Assembly (NCBI GenBank): GCA_905116865.2
Contig: CAJHNH020006957.1
Location: 242,001 to 306,000 of the forward strand
DNA length: 64,000 nt
Origin: Candidula unifasciata
Taxonomy: Eukaryota > Mollusca > Gastropoda > Stylommatophora > Geomitridae
Reading direction: 5' to 3'
Below are positions 34,401 through 49,419 of the stretch, one piece after another (the first letter of the stretch is position 1; each line of letters begins with the position of its first letter). The translations under genes were made by a program, and so were the position numbers. A model generated the notes under the pieces. The model had not been told where the DNA came from, ran no database searches, and worked only from the letters and a program-made list of their open reading frames with translations.

Positions 34401-37400
34401 GCTACTTGATGATGATGATGATAAAATGTGGTATAGTACTTACTGTGCAGCATCCTTCAAAAACGGCATTTCTTCTGGAAACTTCAGTAGTTTAGGATTT
34501 TTCTCTTCTGCTTCCTGAAAGAAAAAAATAAATTTCAATGTTATGTTGCAAGTATAATGTTCTTTCTTCTTTTCTTTGTCTTCTTTTCTCCTTCTCTTCC
34601 ACCGTTTGTGCGTTTTTTTCCAATGCATTGTATAAGTTGGTGTTCATTTCTGTTAGGTTGCTCTTGATGATGTCACTCCATGTCTTGCTTGGTCTTCCCC
34701 TTGCTCTGTTTTTTTTTTAAATTTCTCTTTAGCATGGCTCTCTGTTGAAGTTGGTACCAGGGCATTCTCATCAGGTGGCCAAACTATCTCATTTGTTGTT
34801 CTTTAATGTAGTGTATGACTGATTTCAGTCCTAACCTCTTCTAATTTCTTATTCTTGATTTTATCTCTTCTTGTCACATTGGCAGATCTCCTAAGACATC
34901 TCATTTCTGTTGTTATGGATCTTCCACTCATTAATTGATTCTCTTAATGAGTAATTCCAACAATTAAATGTACATAGTTTCACTATCAGACTAAATAACA
35001 CCACTTCAAAATTGCCTGCAGTATTAATGATGACAGGAACCATACTGACAACTTGATTTCCCCATGTAGGTTCCGGGACCCATTATGGGGAAACAAGAAT
35101 AGACCCACTTCCTGTCCAAAAAGAATGTCGTAGGAGTCAACTAATTTGAGCTCCCTTCGAAGTTGGATTTCATCTGCCTGAGCGGCAAGGAACAACCAGC
35201 TGCACACAAATAAGCGGTTAAAACAGATTTACACGCAAAACCCAGGCCCTGGCATGAAGCCAAAATCCAAAAAGATGAACAACCAGGACTTTCTGCTGGA
35301 GCTTACAGACAGTGAGATAGAAGAGCTTGATTACAGTTCAGCAGATGATTCGCAAAATATATCGAAACTGAAGTTACATTGTTTTATATACATCTGATAT
35401 AAACGCCAAGATATAAACTGTAATGTAAATGTCTTGAAAGAAAATAGCTCTTGAATGAACATATTACCCACATCAGAAGTAGACAGTGTACATTCTTTGG
35501 GTCCCATCATGAAAAATGGGAGTACATCATGATGACAGGACAGACAGAGGGGAAAAGAGGTACAGAGAGTTCAAGAGACAAAATGCTGGACAATTAGCAA
35601 TATGGCAAGGAGGTATATTGGTGTTCAAAATGATTGAAAGAATGTAAGACAGAAGGCTGGGGATAGATATGATTACCAACATCCTACAGTTGGGACCTTA
35701 ACTCTATCAATCCTGGAAAAGTACAGTTGATGACCATAGGAGGGGAATATGGAAACACCAAACCTGTAGGTGATTCACCCCCCCCCCCCTACCCCCATAT
35801 TTTCCAGGCTGCTATCTGAATGTTTGACCACCCCGGAATTACAAAATATCAGTCTGGATGGCAAGCCAATAGGGCATATCCCAGATACCCTGTTCAACTG
35901 CCAAAGAAGCTATAACTGGGGCATCCATATTGACCATACCAGTCTGATACAACCTGCAATCCTGTGTGAGTAAGGATATGTAACTTTGCAGAAGTAGTGT
36001 CAGCAGATGTAAGATTAACAAAGCAAGAGAAGGAATAGCAAAACTAGCAACAGTTGTGACTGAAGTATATATCATTTTTCCACCTAAACCAGGGCTATAC
36101 AACTAAGTTTACTCAGGAGCCAACATTTTTTTAAGGGAATCGTCATGGGCCAGAGACCCTAGCTCAGAAAGATCATTAATACAAAACAACTGACAATGAT
36201 CTGCAGGCCATTTGTTAGGTCTCTGCGGACCAGATTGGGCCCACGGGCCGCCAGCTGAAAAACAAGAAAAAATAGGCAGACAAAGCAGACATTTCTCAGA
36301 ACGTACATACCTGAGCAACATAATGCATGAGGTTCATCCCCGGTTTATTTGCCCTAATTTCTGTCAGCTTCAACAAGGAAGACAACTTGAAACCCGCAGC
36401 ATTACCTGCATAGTTTCCCTGTAAATAGACAGTTTATGCAAATAATTATAAGCAGTCCTGGAAATAGTTAAGTTATACAGACACTTGTCATAGCTGCCAT
36501 GGCATGAAACAGAAACAAACCCCTAAAACCTAATTTAACCTATAATAACGTAGTATTAGGGAACTTCTACAGTTAAACAGCAACCTGCTGCCTAATGTGG
36601 GGTATGGGGGCTTTGAGTACCTGGCCTCTTTTCATGTTCAGTAGGTCAATATAAAGGTTATATGGTGATTGTCCACATCATAAAGAGACAATCTACATTC
36701 TTTGGTCAGGTGATGAGAAGGAGAAAATTGGAGTACATCGTGATGGTAGGAAAGTTTGGAGGGGAGGAGAGGCAGAGGGAGACTGAGACAACAGATGCTG
36801 GACAGTTTTACATCATGGCATGGAAGATCATCTGTGTCAAGAGTTGACTGAAAGTACCCAAGACAGAAGGTTGTGGACAGACATGACTGCGAATGCCACA
36901 CGGCATGTACTCAAAGGAGAAGAAGAAGAAGAAGAAGAAAAAGGTGAATACATCATTGATTGTTGTAGTATACTGTCTGCTGGCTGGTAGTTGATTTATA
37001 TAGGTGAGCCATTTTAGCTACTGTTTTATAATGAAATATTATGTAATTATGTACTAAAAATATCAGACTAGTTGTTTAGGTTCAAATCAACATAGTCAGA
37101 TTTAAAATAATATAAAATTACACTGGCTCCCAGGTCGACTCAGGTTGAAATGGATACTAGGTAAATTTTTGGGAAGTAGAAAAGATGTTGACTAAATCAC
37201 CCATCTAGTGCTGATTGATCTCTAAAATTATGTCTAGCATCATATACCTCATATGAGAGTGGTGTCAAAAGGAGTCTTTACTTTGACTTATGGCAGGATA
37301 AAAGATGAATGTTGAATTAAGAATCGACATCACAGCACTCAAGACACTCCCATAAGCTCTCTGTCCCTATCTTCAGCAGCAAGCGAAGAGTTCCAATTCC

Positions 37401-40400
37401 CATGACACCAGTACCTGTCTGACTGTTTATCCATCTCGCCTTTCCCTTGAGTGTTGAGAGTCGGCCAGATCTCCTGGTAACTCCCCACAGCACCATTTTC
37501 CTTGGACCATAATGATCTATTTGTGTCTTTGCACTGTTCACTCGCTCCTAAAGGGCCCTCACAACATGTAGCTTGTCATTCATCAGTTCACTACCAAGTG
37601 GTGCAGAACCAGCCTGTATCTCTGCCTACTTGTTTCCCAGCACACCATCATGGCCTGGAGGAGATCCAAAGGTTGTTAACTACCCAGGACCTGTAAAGCA
37701 ATGCTTGCCACTCTGCATGGAGCATGTCTGTCTCCACCTTTCTCAACATGCTCTGTGAGTCAGTTACAATTACGACATGTAATGAAAAATTAATTCTTGT
37801 AGGACATCTGTGGTGACGTGGCCAAGCTGATTGCCTCATGTTCTGAATATTGTATTTTTTTTTTGGGGGGGGGGGGGGGAGGAGAGGGGTGGGGGGATTG
37901 TGTCCTTTAGTTCACAACTGCATTTTTTCTGAAATTCCTGAGGGTTATCTTAGAGTTACATATACAGTATTTTACACATTATCTTGGCAGATGGCCAGCA
38001 GCTCTGTTGAAGCCAGGTGGGACAAAAACTTGTGCAGTGAAGTTAAAGAACTCACCTTTTAATCACTTTCTTAGTGTTGATGATACTAAGTAAAGGAAGT
38101 AAAATAGTAAAGGAATTTTCCATACCTTTGGAACATCGAGAGTATGGTCAACATCATACTGACCACCTTTACTTCTGATGATATTACCTGGTACATGTTT
38201 TAGTAAACCTGGGATCCAAGGTCATTTTTGACAACTATCTACCTCAAGAATTTGAACCCTTAACCTTTGGGTTGGCCAGCAAGTGGCTTTATTAAGTAGT
38301 GAAGATTAAATTTACTCACAGAGTTGAGGTAGTTGCCAGAAATAAGTATGAGATAAATCAGTTCCTTCAGTGACTGGCTGTCTTGAATATCTGGAAACAA
38401 AGAAGTCAAAAGTAACATTTTTTACATTACAGTCAAACTTGTCACCTTGTTTATATTCTCATGGGTAATCATCATTCAGATCAGAAAAAAGAATCGAGGA
38501 GAAAACTCCTCGTGGTACCCCTTACTTGACTGCTGCCATTTTGCTTTTGATTCCCAGCAGGTGTACCATTGCTTTGCTGTTATATATGTATTGTTTGAGA
38601 CTGTGGACCATTTTATGGGTGATGTTTTATCTTCTTCATTTTAATAACAAGCCTTTAATCCAGACTCTGAAAAAGGCCTTTTCCATGTCAACCCATACTG
38701 CTGCTGTAGATTTCTTTTCTCGACAGCCCTCGTCAGTCACAAAATACTCACCATGTTCTACAGAAATATTTTTTCTTGCAGTAGAGAGATCTTTTTAGAC
38801 GTTTGTGGCCTTCTTCTATCTATCTTCTTTTACCCCACCAGGACATCTCACAAGCAATTAAACACCCAATGACACAAAGTGCCACTATGTGGATGAGGAT
38901 CATCCGTGGAGAGGTCCCAGAAACCACATTCAGCCATTAGACCATATTTATGGCCGAGCTATATTGTGGCCCCCGGCAAGAGCAAGAGTAGGGCTTCAAA
39001 TTAAAAAAAAATTGCATACCACAAAGGGACGACAAGATATTAATGTGTGGCCTTCTTAACTGAAAACCAGTGATGGGGGTGAAAAGAAACCATTTTGTGT
39101 GGGTGACTTTAATTGGAATCTCTTAATATGCAAGGTATATAATAAATTATAATGGAATCATGGAATCAAAGTAAACTGCAAACCCCATGTGAGGTATAAA
39201 CAGTATGAAAAAAGATGACATAATAAGTAACTTCTTTTGTATGAGAATTACATATTTTAATAAACAAACAGAAAATGTAGGCAAATTTAAAGAGAGTTAC
39301 ATACCTTTAGCTGCTTGTATAACAGCCTCAATAGAAGGTCGAATCCATTCCATATTAATGTTGAACTCCTCCATTATCAAGAGGCCTTCAATCCTCATTC
39401 TGTAGCTAATGGACACAAGCAAATTATGGAAATTATTCTCATTATTAAGCATTAAATTTATTATTACCTTTATAAAAGTTTTTGAAAAAAAATAAAGCCT
39501 AGTTACCTCTGACTGATTAACAGTCAAAATTCAATGTTCTGCTTATAGAATGAATTGGCTTGAATTGGGTTAAGGGCCTGTGTTCCGTTGGGTGATATAG
39601 GGTTTTAGAATAAGTATCATCTTCCCTGACTTTCATATACTTGAGTGCTCAAAATTGATCTGAATAACTGTCTCCAGATTAACTATGAGTCCAACAGATG
39701 ACAATGTGGATTTCTGTAACTAGTCATTCTTAGTACCTGGTAAAGAGTATGTGTGTTGATCGTTTAAATTTTAGACTTGTCATGTAGCAATTATATAGTT
39801 GGTCAAGTGATTAGAAATCTGGGCTCACATGTGAGAGACCTGGGTTTGATTATAGATCAGGTGATGGAGGTTTTCTGGGGCTTAATACAGACAGCAATTA
39901 AAGTTTTATAAATTTTTTTTTTAGCCACCTAAAGTGGTTTCTATCTCAAAAAGTTAAAAAAAAAATGTTACACAGATGTCAAATACTGTTGTACTTACTT
40001 TGGAAGCTTCATTAAGCAAAAGAAAAATCTCTCAGCATTTCCAAGTTTATCTATGGCCCCTTTGTATGCATTGAAGGCATCAATCTGAGGAATGGAATAG
40101 TAAAGACTTGATTCGATGGCAGAAAGCATCAACTGTCCAAATATAGTAAAAGTAAAAGTAAAGATCCCTTTTCATGCCTTTCGGCGCATCGGGCATATGG
40201 GCAGAGCGTCCCATATTTTTAAAGACCATCAGCACTCTGTGGGTAATGTGGTCAACATTACGCCGGCTGTCTTTACTTTCCCAGGACAGCCCATCCTGGT
40301 ACCCATTTTAGGCTGGGTCGACCTGCGACGTCCCATACCACGACAAAAATCCACGCAGCCTGCAGTGGGTTTCGATCGCGGTATGCTGGCTTACGAGTCG

Positions 40401-43400
40401 GACTCGCAACGCCTTAGCCACGGACGCCGCTGTCCAAATATAACTGTCAGTAAAACTACTAGTGAAATATTTTCTAATTAGCATCCGTTTTATTGTGTGT
40501 GTGTGGTGTTTTTGGAGGATGAGGGTGTCTTGATTTAAAAAAAAAAAAAAATTTGGAAACTGTAAGCTGACAATTTCATATCTCATCTTTTTAATGTTTA
40601 CCCGTTATAAACTCTAACAGAAAATTCTGGCTTTTGATCTCTACTACTATATAAAGGTGTGTGCAAATAAGACATGAGTGATTCAAGTATTGGGGTGGAC
40701 TCATGGGAACAAAATGTCATGGAGCTTGTTGCGTGGAGGGGGCACATCAGGAAGGGAATGAGAATGAAAGGAGTAAAGATTGCAGAAAGAATGAGAGCTG
40801 AGTGTCTGAGAAAAAACAGACTACACACAAATGTTGACAACAATGGTCCTGAAATCCTGTGCTATCATTATGGAAGACTCTTCTTAATGTGGGCAGGTCT
40901 AGCTAGTCCCACTCGCCATCGCCATGGGCTGTGAGTCCCATGCCCCCTCATAGCACAGTATAACACTATCATCTGGAAAGACGGAAAGGTGCCAATCATA
41001 AACCATCCAATTTTGGAGTTTTGTTTTGTTCCAGGACTTGAGTTTTTGCATGCACATCCCTTTTACAGATCTAACTTATCTGTATGCAGTCTGTTGATTC
41101 TTCACCTCTCAGGAAGGTGCACTTAGACTTTAAAGAAAACCCATCTGTCTCTTTTACAACATGCTTGTTAGGAAACAGTGGGTCTATTCACCCCCCCTCC
41201 CAAAAAAAATGGGGCCACGGAACCCACACTGTGAAATTTCATATCTGAGAGTTTTTGCAGTTCCTGAATGGACCTTGCCAAACCAGTAACCAGCATTATG
41301 TATCGACTTAACCACAAAGCCGACCACCAGACTGATACATTTGTGAATTCGAGGACCTTTTACCAATCTGTCAGATAAAGTCAGATTAGCAAATAATTAA
41401 TAATCTGACCTCTTCTTGGGAAGGGAGCAGCTTGAGCAAGCTTCTGAGTCTCTCGGCTCCAAACTTCTCACAACGACCTTCTCTAACCAATCTGACGATC
41501 TCTTCATGTTCCATGCGAAACTGTTTCAAGAAGATGTTCACGTTCAGACTTCTCTTACCATCAAGGATGTTCACCTGAAATAAAATCATAAAAAAAAGAA
41601 TTATTAATAAATCATTCCTATTAATAGAATTGCACATTCTTCTTCTTGTGTTCGCTTTCTGATTTACACCGACAGACAGGTTCTTGTGATAAACTTGACT
41701 GTTTTTATGAGTTCATTTTTAGTCCCATACAACTTTGTGTACAGTGATGACTCACTGGGCCAGTATACCTTTCTTAATGGGCTGAACAAGGGACAGTCTT
41801 GCAGGACATGTTCTGTAGTCTGCACACATAGCCCACAAGGGCAAAAAGGTGAACTACTTAGACGAAGCCTGTACATATGCTGGTTAAGTTTATTATGTCC
41901 TGTCCTGAGACGTAGGACAATGACCTGCCCATGCCGGTCAAGTGAGTGGTAGTCATCTTTGGCAAGACTCTGTTCACTTCTAATAGCCTGGATGGCCCTT
42001 TTCTTCTCATAGTATGTTACTGCATTCTCTTCCTGATCACATTCTGCCCCTTTTTTTAGCAAGTTTATCTGCGGTTTCGTTTCCTGGTATACCACAGTGG
42101 GATGGCACCCACTGGAGTACAGTACACTTTTGGGCAGCCACCTTGCCAAGTTCAGATCTCAAGTGAGGGAGTTTGCCACTCTTGAGGGCTTGAAGCACTG
42201 AAAGCGCATCTGTGAATATAACCACTTGGTGGCAGTCAGAACTGGTGTTGTGTAACATTTCGGCAGCCTGCTCTAGTGCTACAATCTCTGCTGTGTAGTT
42301 GGAACAGAATTTACCAGTGGGTATCCACTTTGTGTGGCGGTGGTTGCCTGGGTATGTAATAAAGACTCCAGCACCCCCATTTTTAACCGCACTGGTTGCT
42401 TATCCATCTGTGTAAACATGTATCCATGACTGTTCGGGATAGTTTTCATGAATCATGCTAAGAGCAGCTGTTCGTTTTTGAAGATCATTGGACTCATCTC
42501 CAGTTGTGAATCCATTGACTGAAGTCATTATCTGTATTGTATCACTGACTTGCTCCCAAGGTACAGGGTATAGGGTAGGTTTCAGCGGTGTTGTTCTAAT
42601 AGGTAGATCAGCTTGATACTGTCTTCCAAGTCTTTTCCCCCGATGGACAAAGCTGCTACGTTTGAGACGCCAGATCATCTAACCTTTTATTCATTGGGTG
42701 TGACTGCATACTATTAAACTTCTCCATCTGGATCATAGTTTTAGTGTCTCTTCTATAGGACAGTGTCTGCATTGCAGTTATTTTCTGCATCTTCAGGCTA
42801 CTCTTTTCGATTTCCAAATGCCAAGGGATTTTTTACGTGCGCAACAATACAAACGGGTGTCCGATCTTACTACCCAGAGACCAGGGACATCTAGAACTCG
42901 AGGCTGACGCCATGCCTCGAGTCCACGCAGCCTCCTATCACATAAATATTTCCTAAGTCAGGTGCCATGGCCATCTTGACAATGAAAAGTCGGTTCTGCG
43001 GATTTTGAATACTCTGTCTCTAGCCTCAGTTTTAGACTCTCTCAGACTATCTGGTATATCTTGCTTTAATAAGAAACTGAACTAGATTTCCAGACCGACC
43101 AAACCTAAAATGACCGTTAGGAAATATAGTGGTAGGTAAAGGCGAAACTATTTATGAAGTTCGTGCTATCATTACTCAACACATTGGCCACTAGCAACCT
43201 TTTTAACAACAGTGAACAGTCCTCCATTGCAATGGTACTGGACAAGGAACAAGATTTACTGGCCTTTCCAAAACGAAATACCAGAGTGGAACAATCTTTA
43301 CTTGTAAGTAAATTTTACCCCACCAGGACATCACACGGAGCTTCAAAATAACAAAAAAAAAAAAAATTTGCATCCTACAAAGGAGATGACGAACATTATG

Positions 43401-46190
43401 TTTTAGTGGAGTATCAAATCTTTACTTATATTTTTTTTTAACTTTTCAAATGGCTAACAAAATCACAAGTCAATAGTTTTACTTCAGTGGTTCCAAAATG
43501 TTGTTATTTTAACCCCGTTTGTCTCAAACACTGGCCTCGTTAAACTACAATCTCTTGGGAAAGAAAACAAGTTAAAGTAATCAGAGGCACGACATAATAC
43601 GGACGTGTGCTACACACATGCTCTCTAAATGCAGAAGTGAGATCCCAAGTTTGGCCAGTTGGCATTCTAATGAAATCAAGTTGTATGGAACAGTGGGGGA
43701 CATGCGTCGCACTACAGACTCCATAGAGACCCTGGCCATCTCATCTGAAAACAACTGACTGGGAGAATAAAAATAAATGAAGTAAGACAGACCAGTCCTG
43801 ACAGATTTAATACAATTCTGGTGTACCGGTAACTATTTAAGGTCTCTAACAGCCCGTGGCATAACATATTGTCAGGTAGGCTTTTATATGCTGAATTAGT
43901 TGTGTGTTTTTTTTTTCCAGTCTGGAAAATGCATAACCGAACAAGCTGATTGCTACTTGTAAAGGCGTAAATCATGTTAAAGTGTACCCAACAATAGTTG
44001 GGGAAGGGGGAGAATAATAAGGACGAGGAGGAAGAAGAAGAACTACGGGTAAAATACATACTTTCGAAGTGCAGGGAAGAACTATGGAGTATGTATTTAT
44101 TAAACAACAGATCGCGTGTGTTATGGAAAACAAACAAGAAAACCTAGTTACAATAAACAAGAGGACGACTGATGGCTATAAGCTTTTGAAACTCTACAAA
44201 CTAAAGATGGACACAAAGGTCACCACAAACTAGTGACCCATAAGTTTCCGCAAAAATGAAAAATACAATGTTTATTTTTCCTATGCATGGAAACTTATGG
44301 GACACACTACACTAAAAATAGACAGATTTTGAAGGATTAAAAAAATTCATAAAAAGATTATATAAGATTAACGCTAACGACATCCCACAGTTCAAAACTT
44401 CAGGCGCAAATTTAACTACTGATTTCATAAGGCATGCATGCTGAACAATCAGTTTGTGGACCATAATTTATGGCTCTAGTAGGGGATTGCAAAACTTTCA
44501 TTTCTGGAGGTAATGATTGTATGATCATCATCATCAGGTGCCTTGCCGACTGGCGTAGGCGATCATGCCTCTCCATAATCTGCGATCTCCTGCAGCATGT
44601 ATCACTTCGTGTGCCGACACACCTCTATGCCATGCAACAAGACTGTCAAGCATCTTCTCTCGCTGTCTACCTCTATCTCTCCTTCCACATATCTTTCCAT
44701 GTATGATATGCAAGCTGAATACAGAATATTGATCACAACTATGCAACAGGACAAGGCTCAGATGCAGTACATATTATGTAAACAATAAAGACAAATCATG
44801 TAGGTAGCTCTTAGGAATCATAACCGAGGCTTCTTATAACTGATACACAGTGCTTGGGTGGGCGTAGAGGGTGTTTAGCTTTTTGAGTCCCAAGGAACGC
44901 ATTATAGGTTTCTACCTAAAAGCCCTTTGAAGACATGATGCGTCGATTTTAGTCTCTCTTCACTACCCCTTGGGCCTGCGATGATAAACCCCATGGAACT
45001 CAAAGAGTTTGGCATTCTAAAATATCTTTCTTCTTAGTCTAAGTCGTAAGGCATTTGTGATCATATCTGTCTATGACCTTCTGTCACAAGTTATGGCGCC
45101 AAGAGATTTAATTTAACACCTTCTCTCTTGATCTCCCCTTGCCTCTCTTCTTCTGTAAATTCCATGTTGCCACCAAATATTCCAGTTAACTCCTTCTCGT
45201 AACGATCTCAAAATCATGTTTAAAAACAGAAATCCCGGAGTCATCATCATCATGAAGTAGGTCCTTTGCAGAACGTCGCTCTCATAACAGTCTGCCTGTG
45301 AGAAACTCGGTCTCTTGCCAGTTCTCCCGCCTCATGAACTTTCACACTCAAGGAGTCACTTATATCCTGTGCCCCTCCTTCCTGGTACCATGCCTTCTGC
45401 TATATTGTTTTCCAATCCGTCGTGGCGCTTGATATGACCAAAATATTTCAGCTTTCGAGAAAGGATGCTGTTTATTAGCCAATCTTCCTTGGTGTTCAGA
45501 TCTTTTAAGATGTCAATATTTTTCATCTTCTTTGTCCAAGATATTCTGAGAATCTTTCTATAGCATTTCAGCTCAAAAGCTCCTATTCTCTTTCTTAAGG
45601 ACTGAGAGATAGTGGACGACTCACATCCGTATGTAGCCACAGGGAAGATGCATGCTCTCAAAATTATAATTTTTATCTCCTTGCTGGTGTTTAACCATAG
45701 ACTTTTAAGGCTGTTCAATCTTTGCATTGCTATGGCCATCCTCCGTTTAATTTCTGTCGAACAGTCTCCATTCCGGAGTAGCAACACAGATATGTAAAGA
45801 TGGCTGACGAATTGGGGGAGAATCCACTGGACCAAAATTTGGTACCAGAAAATGTTCTGAGGAGTAATGGTTGTCGGTGTGATATTCACCAAATCTCCCA
45901 TCGAATCTAAATTGTCTATAGAATATGAAACTTCAATACCGAACACGTATCAGGATGTTGGGACAACCGTTTACTTATAATTAGACAAAATATGTTACAA
46001 ACAGAACGATAATTTGAACATGTCTATCTAAGTGGGACATCAAATAGCCAAGGAAGAATAACAGGAAAGAAAAAAAAAAGAGAGGGAGACAGATGAAGGG
46101 AAGAAGAAAAATAAAAAAGGAGGAGGAGAAAAAAAACGAGGAGGAGAAGGAGAAGAAGAAGAAGAAGAAGAAGAAGAAAAGAAGAAGAAG

Positions 46191-46222
<32 letters not shown>

Positions 46223-49200
46223 GAAGAAGAAAAAGAAGAAGAAGAAGAAGAAAGTTTAAGACTACATTATTGTTAAGAGACTAAAATAGCAGTCGTTTTG
46301 TTTAAACATACTATTTTTCTAATTCAGTTCTGCATCACTGTCTCTAAACAAACACATGCGACCTCTAAGGGAAATCCTAGAACTCAGGGCTACCACAACT
46401 GACAAAGGCAAGTACAAACCACATAGTTTATTATACACACAATAAACAAACAGACAATGTATTGATCGGTATTAACGAAGCCGTAGGTCGAATAATATAA
46501 ATTACTGTAACCTATGCTGCCATTTAAATGGTTTAAGATTAATTCTTTCCGTATTCCATGGTTGTGGATTTCAAGTTGTGCGACAGACATAGCCAATAAA
46601 GGCAACTTTTTTTTAAAAAGGGGTGCCTAGTTGGTCATGTTCTTACTACACTTTTTTCCATGGCGAGGTGCACACGCCATTTGGAGGTGAGAAAGGTGGA
46701 AAGGGGGGGGGGGGGGGAGAAAGGTATTCGATTCCAGGCAAGGTTACTAAAGCTTTCGATTTTTGTGTTGTCTAAAGTGTCCTTCTGTCTTTCTACTTCT
46801 TTTTTCTATAAGTGCCGATCAATACATTGTTTGTTTATTATATGTGTAATATTTATACCGCCACGTAGTTGAGCTGAATGATTTTTTTTTAAGGGGCAAG
46901 GAGGGTAGTAAAACTAGATGGCAATGGTTTGTTGACTTTCAACTCTTTGTCTGTCGGTGTCTGTTTTATTCTCTGTGTGTTTAGGTCAGTATTGAATTTC
47001 AGTCACGTCCCAGAGTGGGTATATGTGGCGTCATTACTTACTGATAGCTATGTATCGGCAGCACCACTATTTGCCTTCTCCACATCTTTTCCGGTTACGT
47101 TTTTTTCTGTGTGTTTTACGATTACTCGTTCCTGGTTTGTTATTCGCTTCTTTTCTTTATCATCATCCTCACCATCTGCTTTGAAAAAGAGGGAGACGAA
47201 AAAAGGCTGAAGAGGAGGGGGAGAAGAAGAAGAAGAAGAAGAAGAAGAAGAAGAAGAAGAAGAAGAAGAAGAAAAAGAAAAAGGAGAAGAAAAAGAAGAA
47301 GAAGGAGAAGAAAAAGAAGAAGAAAAAGCTGCAGCTGCTGCACACGATGATGACACTCATACGACAATAAACGCCCGGCTCTCTAGCGAAGTTGGTTAAA
47401 CCTGACTTTCGCGGCGGCCGGGTGACGAACTCCTTGTGGTCCGGGTTCACTCCCGGGGGTAGGCAGAAAAACCACATTTCTCCCAGATTAACGGTACCTA
47501 TAATGGAATCAAGGCCGAAGGGTTGCGATATCCATAGTACCGAGCCAAAGGGTTTACAACTCATGGTTTCTGGATACGTAAAAAAAAAAAAAAAATACGA
47601 CAATAAACATGTAACAAAGTATATGAAAAAACCCCAACCTTTGGTAAGATGGTTACCCTGTACGTGTTTCAGAAACATTTACACTTTTGTACGTGTCCTA
47701 ATTACGCTAGCACAACATCTTCACACTCACATTTCAATAGTGATTAAATGCGCTGTTTCAAGCCCTACCTAAATGTACCAAAGAAAAGGCCTTTTATATC
47801 TGGCCCACTGAAAAGACCTTCCTAAGAGAAAATAGGCACGTATGTTTGTATAAGGTTGGAGCGCCAGTGAGGAGCGGTGGCAAAGGGACAAAAACAGAAA
47901 CGGATTCTGTGGAGCTTAGTGCGGATGGGACTGTAGCGGACATTGTATACGCTCTACTTCTGCAAACAACCAGTTCATGATCTTAAGCGTGGGAGTGATG
48001 TTAGATTTGAATACTGATTCTTATGTTGCGGTCAGTATATTTCGGGGTCTAAGCACATTTGGTGTTAGGCAGCAGCGTAGTAGTGCGTGGCAGGCGTTCG
48101 AAAACCTGGCAAGGGGTTCCCAAACCTGGGGTTCAAAACACCTCCAGTTTGTGGGGTGGGGCGGAGGTTGGAGTACAGCCCTTGCGGGGCCGCGTTAGCG
48201 CAGTCGACTCGCTTTAAAATCCAGCTGCGACTCGCAGCAGCCCACGGCCGTTGTCTCTAGGTGATAGGTACCAGAGTTAATGATCTGGGGTAAATGGAGG
48301 AATGTCGCTGTAGCTACGGAATTGCGAGTGGGCGGCGACACAGGCGGATAGCTTCTTATAAGCTGCCCGTATTGGTGGCAGAGCATATATGGTTCAAAAC
48401 CGTGTGCAATGACGCTAGTTCACATCTCCCGACTTTACTTTTATTTTTTTAACCTTCCCAGAGAATATGTAAAGGGGTTTAACCCCTCCTCTCCCTAGCC
48501 CAGCTATTTGTAGGAGTTTTTTTCTTCTTTAAGTATTTGTTTATACATTTCATATTATTTCAAGTATATTATTATTATATTTACTTGCCATTCAGCTCAC
48601 AGCCATTAAGCTGACAGCCATTCAGCTCACAGCCATTAAGCTTACTTTTATTTTTAACCTTCTCCAGCTCACAGCCATTAAGCTCACAGCCATTAAGCTC
48701 ACAGCCATTAAGCTGACAGCCATTAAGCTCACAGCCATTAAGCTCACAGCCATTCAGCTCACAGCCATTAAGCTGACAGCCATTAAGCTCACAGCCATTA
48801 AGCTCACAGCCATTAAGCTCACAGCCATTCAGCTCACAGCCATTAAGCTGACAGCCATTAAGCTCACAGCCATTAAGCTCACAGCCATTCAGCTCACATA
48901 TTATTTCAAGCCATATTATTATTAGCTCACATTAAGCTCACAGCCATTAAGCTCACAGCCATTCAGCTCACAGCAGCGGCTAGACTCTCGCCTGAGGTTC
49001 TAAAGGTCCGGGGTTTAAATCGGCAATAAATACGACCTTAAACAAGACTTGAGCCTATTGAGACACTCCACATTTGCCCCCTGCCCCCTCTGAACAATAT
49101 ACCGTGTAAGTAAAGTAAAGGACCCTTCTCCAAGCCTTTAGGCATATTGGGCATATAGGGCTAAACCTATATTTTACATACCTATCGGCACTTGGTGGGT

Positions 49201-49369
49201 GATTTGGTCAGCACCACAGTGGCCGCCTTTACTTCCCAGGACTCCACCTGGTACCCATTCAAGGCTGGGTCGACCTGGGAGAAAAGGTCATTTAAAAAAA
49301 AAAAGTCTAGTACCATCAGGTATCAAACCAAACCTTCCGACCCGCAGGTGTGCGTCTAGCGTCTAAGAA

Positions 49370-49419
<50 letters not shown>

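Noticed and set aside
43712..44137. 141-codon minus-strand frame as an intronic gene
   Set aside because: No recognisable domain, atypical composition and no splice or start context.
44877..45013. Short inverted repeat (CTTTTTGAGTCCCAAGG and its partner near 45,000) as a MITE
   Set aside because: Only about 13 of 17 positions pair, and no target duplication or second copy was seen.
47169..47678. 169-codon minus-strand frame with a long Phe run
   Set aside because: It crosses a (GAA)n array and a family F SINE; no domain or splice support.
48590..48975. CRISPR-like array of regular repeats
   Set aside because: A continuous 15-bp satellite without spacers, in animal DNA.
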